Assembly (NCBI GenBank): GCA_050954505.1
Contig: JBPBPY010000272.1
Span: forward strand, 1-17,351
Length of the DNA stretch: 17,351 nt
Reading direction: 5' to 3'
From: JAQGMO01 sp050954505
GTDB lineage: Bacteria > Pseudomonadota > Gammaproteobacteria > Burkholderiales > Burkholderiaceae_D
Made by a program: the position numbers and the translations under genes
Shown here: positions 13,737 through 17,351 of the stretch, in pieces
Layout of the letters: each line of letters starts with the position of its first letter
Position numbering within the stretch: position 1 is the stretch's first letter
The notes under the pieces: generated by a model
What the model saw: the letters and a program-made list of their open reading frames with translations, nothing else
Databases searched by the model: none
Told to the model about the DNA's origin: nothing

Positions 13737-14723
13737 ATGAACACCATCAAGACCCTGACCAAACTCCTCTGCAGCGCCGGCCTGCTGGCGGCAACGGCTG
13801 CCAGCCATGCGGTACCGCTGACGATTACCCATTTCGGCGACGGCATGTACGGCGTGCCCTTCACCGTCGCGCTTGAAAAGGGCTACTTCAAGGAAGCCAA
13901 TGTCGATGTCACGGGCTTTCTGACTTCCGAAGGCGGCGGCAGCTCGGTGCGCAACACGCTGGCGTCCGAGATTCCCTATGGTGAAGTCGCTCTGCCGGCC
14001 GCCATTGCCGCCATCAAGCAAGGTCTGCCGATCACCATCGTCAACAGCGGTGTGCAAAGCCTGGCCGATCTGTTCTGGGTCCAGCTCAAGGAAAACAACT
14101 ACACCAGCATCAAGGACATGAAGGGCAAGACCATGGGATACAGCAGTCCCAAGTCGTTCTCCGAAGTGGTGGTCAACAGCGGTCTGGAACGTGCCGGCAT
14201 GACCGGCCAGGTCACGCTCAAGCCAGTCGGTGGTGCCGCAACGCTGTCGATCGCCCTGCAGCAAAAGACGGTCGATACCTCCTACATGACCGAGCCGGCC
14301 TTCAGTGACCGCAAGGGTGCCTTCAAAATCGCCTTCCGTGCCACCGACATGATGCCGCGCGCCACCCAAACCGTCGGCATTGTCTCGACCGCTTACCTGA
14401 AGGCGCATCCGGAAGTCATCCGCGGCATCATCAGCGCCCGCCGCAAGGGCCTGGAATACTTGAAGGCCAATCGTGAAGAAGGCGCCAAGATCATGGCCAA
14501 GTATTACAAGCTCGAACCGGCTGTGGCCCGCGCTGCACTGGACAACTGCCTCGACGCTGATGCGAATTACTGGAGCACCGGCAAGTTCGATTACGCCGGC
14601 ATGGATGAAGTCGTCAATGGACTGGTCAAGGCCAAGGTGATCGATTCCGGCGCCAATGACTGGAACAAGATCGTCGATGAGTCGGCCCTGCCGGCCAACG
14701 AACGCAAGTCCGCCAGCAAGTAA
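13737..14723 (+). CDS. ABC transporter substrate-binding protein, NitT/TauT (NMT1/SsuA-like) family
   Basis: A 328-residue periplasmic binding protein. A signal peptide (about 1-25, ending ASHA) precedes a type II periplasmic-binding fold of the NMT1/SsuA kind: GVPFTVALEKGYFKEANVDV, the segment ASEIPYGEVALPAAIAAIKQG, and SIKDMKGKTMGYSSPKS at the second-lobe start. It has no lipobox. The start is fixed by GAGGAG eight bases upstream. Family members bind sulfonates, nitrate, pyrimidine precursors or aromatic and other organic acids; context here points to the acid processed by the LeuCD-like hydratase and the PrpB-like lyase. It heads an operon with the ATPase and two permeases. Confidence 0.88.
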   Translation: MNTIKTLTKLLCSAGLLAATAASHAVPLTITHFGDGMYGVPFTVALEKGYFKEANVDVTGFLTSEGGGSSVRNTLASEIPYGEVALPAAIAAIKQGLPITIVNSGVQSLADLFWVQLKENNYTSIKDMKGKTMGYSSPKSFSEVVVNSGLERAGMTGQVTLKPVGGAATLSIALQQKTVDTSYMTEPAFSDRKGAFKIAFRATDMMPRATQTVGIVSTAYLKAHPEVIRGIISARRKGLEYLKANREEGAKIMAKYYKLEPAVARAALDNCLDADANYWSTGKFDYAGMDEVVNGLVKAKVIDSGANDWNKIVDESALPANERKSASK

Positions 14724-14743
14724 TGTCGATAGAGAGGTCACCG

Positions 14744-15604
14744 ATGAATCCCCAAGTGAAATCCATTCCGCCCCTGTCCGTCGTCTCCGGCAGCGCTCCT
14801 GTCACAGGTCCTTCGGTTCATGCAACCCTGACCGATGTCACGCGCTTTTATCCAGGCGCCGGCGGCAAGCCACCATTCCAGGCGCTCGGACCAGTGAGCC
14901 TGGACTTGATGGCCGGCGAATTCTTTTCGGTGGTCGGACCATCGGGCTGCGGCAAGTCGACGCTGCTCGACGTGCTCGCAGGCCTCAATGCCGCCAGCAG
15001 CGGCACGGTTGAATTCGAAGGCGCCAAGGTTCATGACAAGGTGCCTGAGGGTGTGGCCGTGGTGTTCCAGGAAGACGCCACCTTTCCCTGGCTGTCGGTC
15101 TATGACAATGCCGCCTTTGGCGCCCGGCGCGCCAAGGTGCCGGAAAACGAAATCCGCGAACGGGTCGAACATGCGCTGGCCTTCATGGGCCTCAAGCAAT
15201 TCACCCATTCGTATCCGGCGCAACTTTCGGGCGGCATGCGCCAGCGTGTCTGCATCGCCCGTGCCATGGTGATGCGTCCGCGCCTGATGCTGCTGGATGA
15301 ACCGTTTGGTGCACTCGACCAGCAAACCCGTTTGCTGATGGGCGAGGAAATGCTCAACCTGTGGCGCGACACCGGCGCCACCATCATGCTGATCACCCAT
15401 TCGATCGATGAAGCAGTGCTGCTGTCGGACCGCATTGGCGTGATGTCCTCGCGTCCAGGCCGCTTCATTGAAACCATCCACACTGGCTGGTCGCGCCAGC
15501 GCGACAGCGATACGGCACTCGACCCGCGCTTTGGCGAATTGACGGCGCAGGTCTGGGGACTGTTGCGCAGCGAAGCATTGAAGGCGCTGGAGAATCAGAA
15601 ATGA
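14744..15604 (+). CDS. ABC transporter ATP-binding protein, NitT/TauT type
   Basis: A 286-residue ATPase with Walker A GPSGCGKST (65-73), Q-loop VFQE with Q109, signature LSGGMRQRV (161-169), Walker B LMLLDEP (181-187), D-loop and H-loop His219 in ITHS. The order and spacing are those of nitrate/taurine/sulfonate-type importers, and the first 30 residues form an extra N-terminal tail. Two ATGs are possible: 14723, which overlaps the preceding stop (TAATG), and 14744, which has AGAGAGG six bases upstream; the latter is preferred. Its TGA overlaps the first permease start. It energises import by the two permeases that follow. Confidence 0.92.
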   Translation: MNPQVKSIPPLSVVSGSAPVTGPSVHATLTDVTRFYPGAGGKPPFQALGPVSLDLMAGEFFSVVGPSGCGKSTLLDVLAGLNAASSGTVEFEGAKVHDKVPEGVAVVFQEDATFPWLSVYDNAAFGARRAKVPENEIRERVEHALAFMGLKQFTHSYPAQLSGGMRQRVCIARAMVMRPRLMLLDEPFGALDQQTRLLMGEEMLNLWRDTGATIMLITHSIDEAVLLSDRIGVMSSRPGRFIETIHTGWSRQRDSDTALDPRFGELTAQVWGLLRSEALKALENQK

Positions 15605-16413
15605 GTGCGGCCGCCATCGCAACCCCGGCGCTTGGTGCCCACGGCACCTCGCGCAAGACCCGGGCGGCACGCTGGCGCCTGGCGCTGGTGCTGCTGTTTG
15701 TCGGCGTGCTCGAACTGGCCAGCCGCATGGCCTGGATCGACCCGGTCTCGTTCATCCCGCCAAGCAAGATGGTGCAGGGCGCCTATCAGCTGCTGGCCTC
15801 GGGCGGCTATACCGCCGACATCCTGGAAACCCTCAGCAATGCCATGATGGGCATTGTCCTGGCTGTTTCGGTCGGCTTTGTCTTCGGTGTCTGTCTGTTC
15901 AAGATGCCGCGCGTGCGCCGGGTGCTCGATCCGCTGCTGCTGTCTTATTACGCCGTGCCGATCTTTGTGGTGTATCCGATCCTGATCGTCATCATGGGAC
16001 CGAACCGCTGGCCGCTGGTGACCATCGGCTTTTTGTTCGGCGTGGTGTCGATGGCCGTGAATACGCTCACTGGCCTTGAAAGGGTGCCGCGAGTCCTGCT
16101 GCGTGCTGCCCGCGCCATGCGCCTGTCGACGTTCGAGGAAGTCAGGCTGATCACCCTGCCATCGAGCCTGCCGTTTGTCTTCACCGGCATCAAGCTGTCG
16201 GTGGTGTATGTGTTCATCGCGGTGATTGCCGGCGAATTTGTCCTGTCAGGTTCAGGCTTCGGCTTTCGCATCGCCTTTGCCTACAATAACTTCGACAATG
16301 CCACCATGTATGGTTTGATGCTGCTGCTGCTGGTGTTCGTTGGCGCCCTCAACGGCGTCCTGCAACTCATCGAGGGTCGTCTGTACAACCGCAACAACAG
16401 GGAGCAAGCATGA
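15601..16413 (+). CDS. ABC transporter permease 1, NitT/TauT type
   Basis: A 270-residue inner-membrane protein with about six hydrophobic segments, of the binding-protein-dependent transport inner membrane family. The cytoplasmic EAA loop lies near 168-195 (RAARAMRLSTFEEVRLITLP). The usual Gly of this loop is replaced (MRLS). The start ATG overlaps the ATPase stop (ATGA) and its own stop overlaps the second permease start (ATGA), so the subunits are translationally coupled. It should pair with the second permease to form a heterodimeric channel. Confidence 0.9.
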   Translation: MSAAAIATPALGAHGTSRKTRAARWRLALVLLFVGVLELASRMAWIDPVSFIPPSKMVQGAYQLLASGGYTADILETLSNAMMGIVLAVSVGFVFGVCLFKMPRVRRVLDPLLLSYYAVPIFVVYPILIVIMGPNRWPLVTIGFLFGVVSMAVNTLTGLERVPRVLLRAARAMRLSTFEEVRLITLPSSLPFVFTGIKLSVVYVFIAVIAGEFVLSGSGFGFRIAFAYNNFDNATMYGLMLLLLVFVGALNGVLQLIEGRLYNRNNREQA

Positions 16414-17192
16414 GTGCCACCACGATTGCTGCGCCGGCTGGCGCAGCCCCGCTATCGTTTCGCAAATGGGGCGACAGCATCCTGCTGGTCGTGGTCCTGG
16501 TCGCGCTGTGGGAGCTGGCCACCATCCTGCTTGGCCATACCGTACTGGCCGGGCCCTGGACCACGCTGGTGCGCCTGAACGCCATCGTCCACAATCCCGA
16601 GTTCCCGGAAAACCTGCAAGCCACGCTGACCGCGTTCAGCCTGGGCTTGCTGATTTCCTGCGTCGGCGGCATTTCGCTTGGCCTGGCGCTGGGCTCGCGC
16701 AAGCTGGCTTCCGAAGTCATGGAGCCATTGTTGATGGCCTTGTACGCCATTCCCAAGATCACGCTGTATCCCGTGGTCTTGCTGATGTGCGGCCTGGGCC
16801 TGTATGCCAAGGTGATGTTCGGCGTCATTCACGGCATCATCCCCATCACGATGTTTACCATGAATGCCGTGCTCAACCTCAAGCCCGTATATGGCCGCAC
16901 GGCGCGTACCTGCCGCTTGAAGCCGCTGGAGTATGCGCGCCATGTGCTGCTGCCGGCCACCGTGCCGGAAGTGGTGGCGGGTTTGCGCATCGGCTTTTCG
17001 CTCACACTGCTCGGCACCCTGATCGGTGAAATGTTCGCTTCGCAAAGCGGCATCGGCCACATGCTCATGCGCGCCATGTCGCGCAACGACATCGAAACCA
17101 TCACGGCGCTGGCGTTGCTGCTGTTCTGCGTGGCGATCGTGGTGAATCTGCTGCTGCTGCGTTTGCATCACCGGTTGGCAAAGACATTTTGA
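16410..17192 (+). CDS. ABC transporter permease 2, NitT/TauT type
   Basis: A 260-residue inner-membrane protein with about six hydrophobic segments. WELATILLGHTVLAGPWTTL near 34-53 is the usual periplasmic entry region of SsuC/TauC-like permeases, and the EAA loop is near 163-190 (GRTARTCRLKPLEYARHVLLP). As in the first permease, the conserved Gly of the loop is replaced, here by Arg-Leu. The operon with two different permeases is less common in this transporter class than one permease used twice. It is the last gene before a strong terminator. Confidence 0.9.
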   Translation: MSATTIAAPAGAAPLSFRKWGDSILLVVVLVALWELATILLGHTVLAGPWTTLVRLNAIVHNPEFPENLQATLTAFSLGLLISCVGGISLGLALGSRKLASEVMEPLLMALYAIPKITLYPVVLLMCGLGLYAKVMFGVIHGIIPITMFTMNAVLNLKPVYGRTARTCRLKPLEYARHVLLPATVPEVVAGLRIGFSLTLLGTLIGEMFASQSGIGHMLMRAMSRNDIETITALALLLFCVAIVVNLLLLRLHHRLAKTF

Positions 17193-17244
17193 GGCAGTAC
17201 ACAGCATGGCTTGATGAAGCAAGCTGATCAGGAAAGAAATTGAA

Positions 17245-17275
17245 ATGACTCGCTTGTCAGCGAGTCATTTTTTTT
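17245..17275 (+). terminator. Rho-independent terminator of the ABC operon
   Basis: ATGACTCGCT and AGCGAGTCAT form a perfect ten-base stem with a four-base loop (TGTC), followed at once by eight T's (17268-17275). It lies 52 bases after the second permease stop. Confidence 0.95.
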
Positions 17276-17279
17276 GGTG

Positions 17280-17351
17280 ATGCAAATGCGTATTCCTGAA
17301 CTGCCGCCGACCGACAATGTCGACTCGGTCAAATCGGTTCTTCCGCCGGTC
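17280..17351 (+). CDS. Possible partial CDS, 5' end only, running off the right edge
   Basis: An open frame starts at ATG 17280 (second in-frame ATG at 17286) and stays open to the window end, giving 24 residues MQMRIPELPPTDNVDSVKSV and onward. It begins only five bases after the T-tract of the terminator, and the preceding TTGGTG is a poor ribosome binding site. The Pro-rich, polar start would suit a secreted, flagellar or low-complexity protein, but no family is recognisable. Confidence 0.35.
   Translation, partial: MQMRIPELPPTDNVDSVKSVLPPV

Overview
The window reads as chromosome of a betaproteobacterium, most likely Burkholderiales and perhaps Oxalobacteraceae. This rests on the GC-rich, GC3-rich coding from about 5.0 kb onward and on the look of the RhlE-type helicase, the OpgC-domain protein, the LeuC/LeuD paralogues and the NitT/TauT-type ABC genes. 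No rRNA, tRNA, CRISPR array or complete insertion sequence was seen. Family names come from motif recognition, not database searches.

Region 1 (about 1-4,960) is visibly AT-richer and accessory in character. On the minus strand it holds the first 32 codons of a gene leaving the window, a protein that fuses an N-terminal HNH nuclease to a C-terminal minimal nucleotidyltransferase, a class I cytochrome c, and a two-gene operon of an HNH protein and a SAM-dependent methyltransferase with an ATGA overlap. On the plus strand lies a vapBC-type toxin-antitoxin locus with an intact antitoxin and a decayed toxin. Two degenerate intergenic repeat-like segments flank the HNH-nucleotidyltransferase gene. 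The combination suggests a small defence or mobile-gene island inserted beside a housekeeping helicase gene.

Region 2 (about 5,080-8,770) looks like ordinary core genome: an RhlE-type DEAD-box RNA helicase and an OpgC-domain membrane protein on the plus strand, and an exported SGNH-family hydrolase facing them on the minus strand.

Region 3 (about 9,120-17,275) is a coherent catabolic locus. On the minus strand a GntR/FCD regulator is followed by LeuC-like and LeuD-like dehydratase subunits (ATGA overlap). Divergently on the plus strand lie an isocitrate lyase/PEP mutase-family C-C lyase with the catalytic KRCGH loop and a four-gene ABC importer (binding protein, ATPase, two permeases), closed by a strong intrinsic terminator. 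A (de)hydratase of the aconitase family next to a PrpB-like lyase matches the logic of the 2,3-dimethylmaleate hydratase / 2,3-dimethylmalate lyase pair of Eubacterium barkeri nicotinate fermentation. The inferred role is uptake of a small organic acid, hydration or isomerisation, and cleavage to pyruvate plus an acid, under GntR control. Candidate operator repeats overlap the predicted gntR promoter. After the terminator a further gene may start and run off the right edge.
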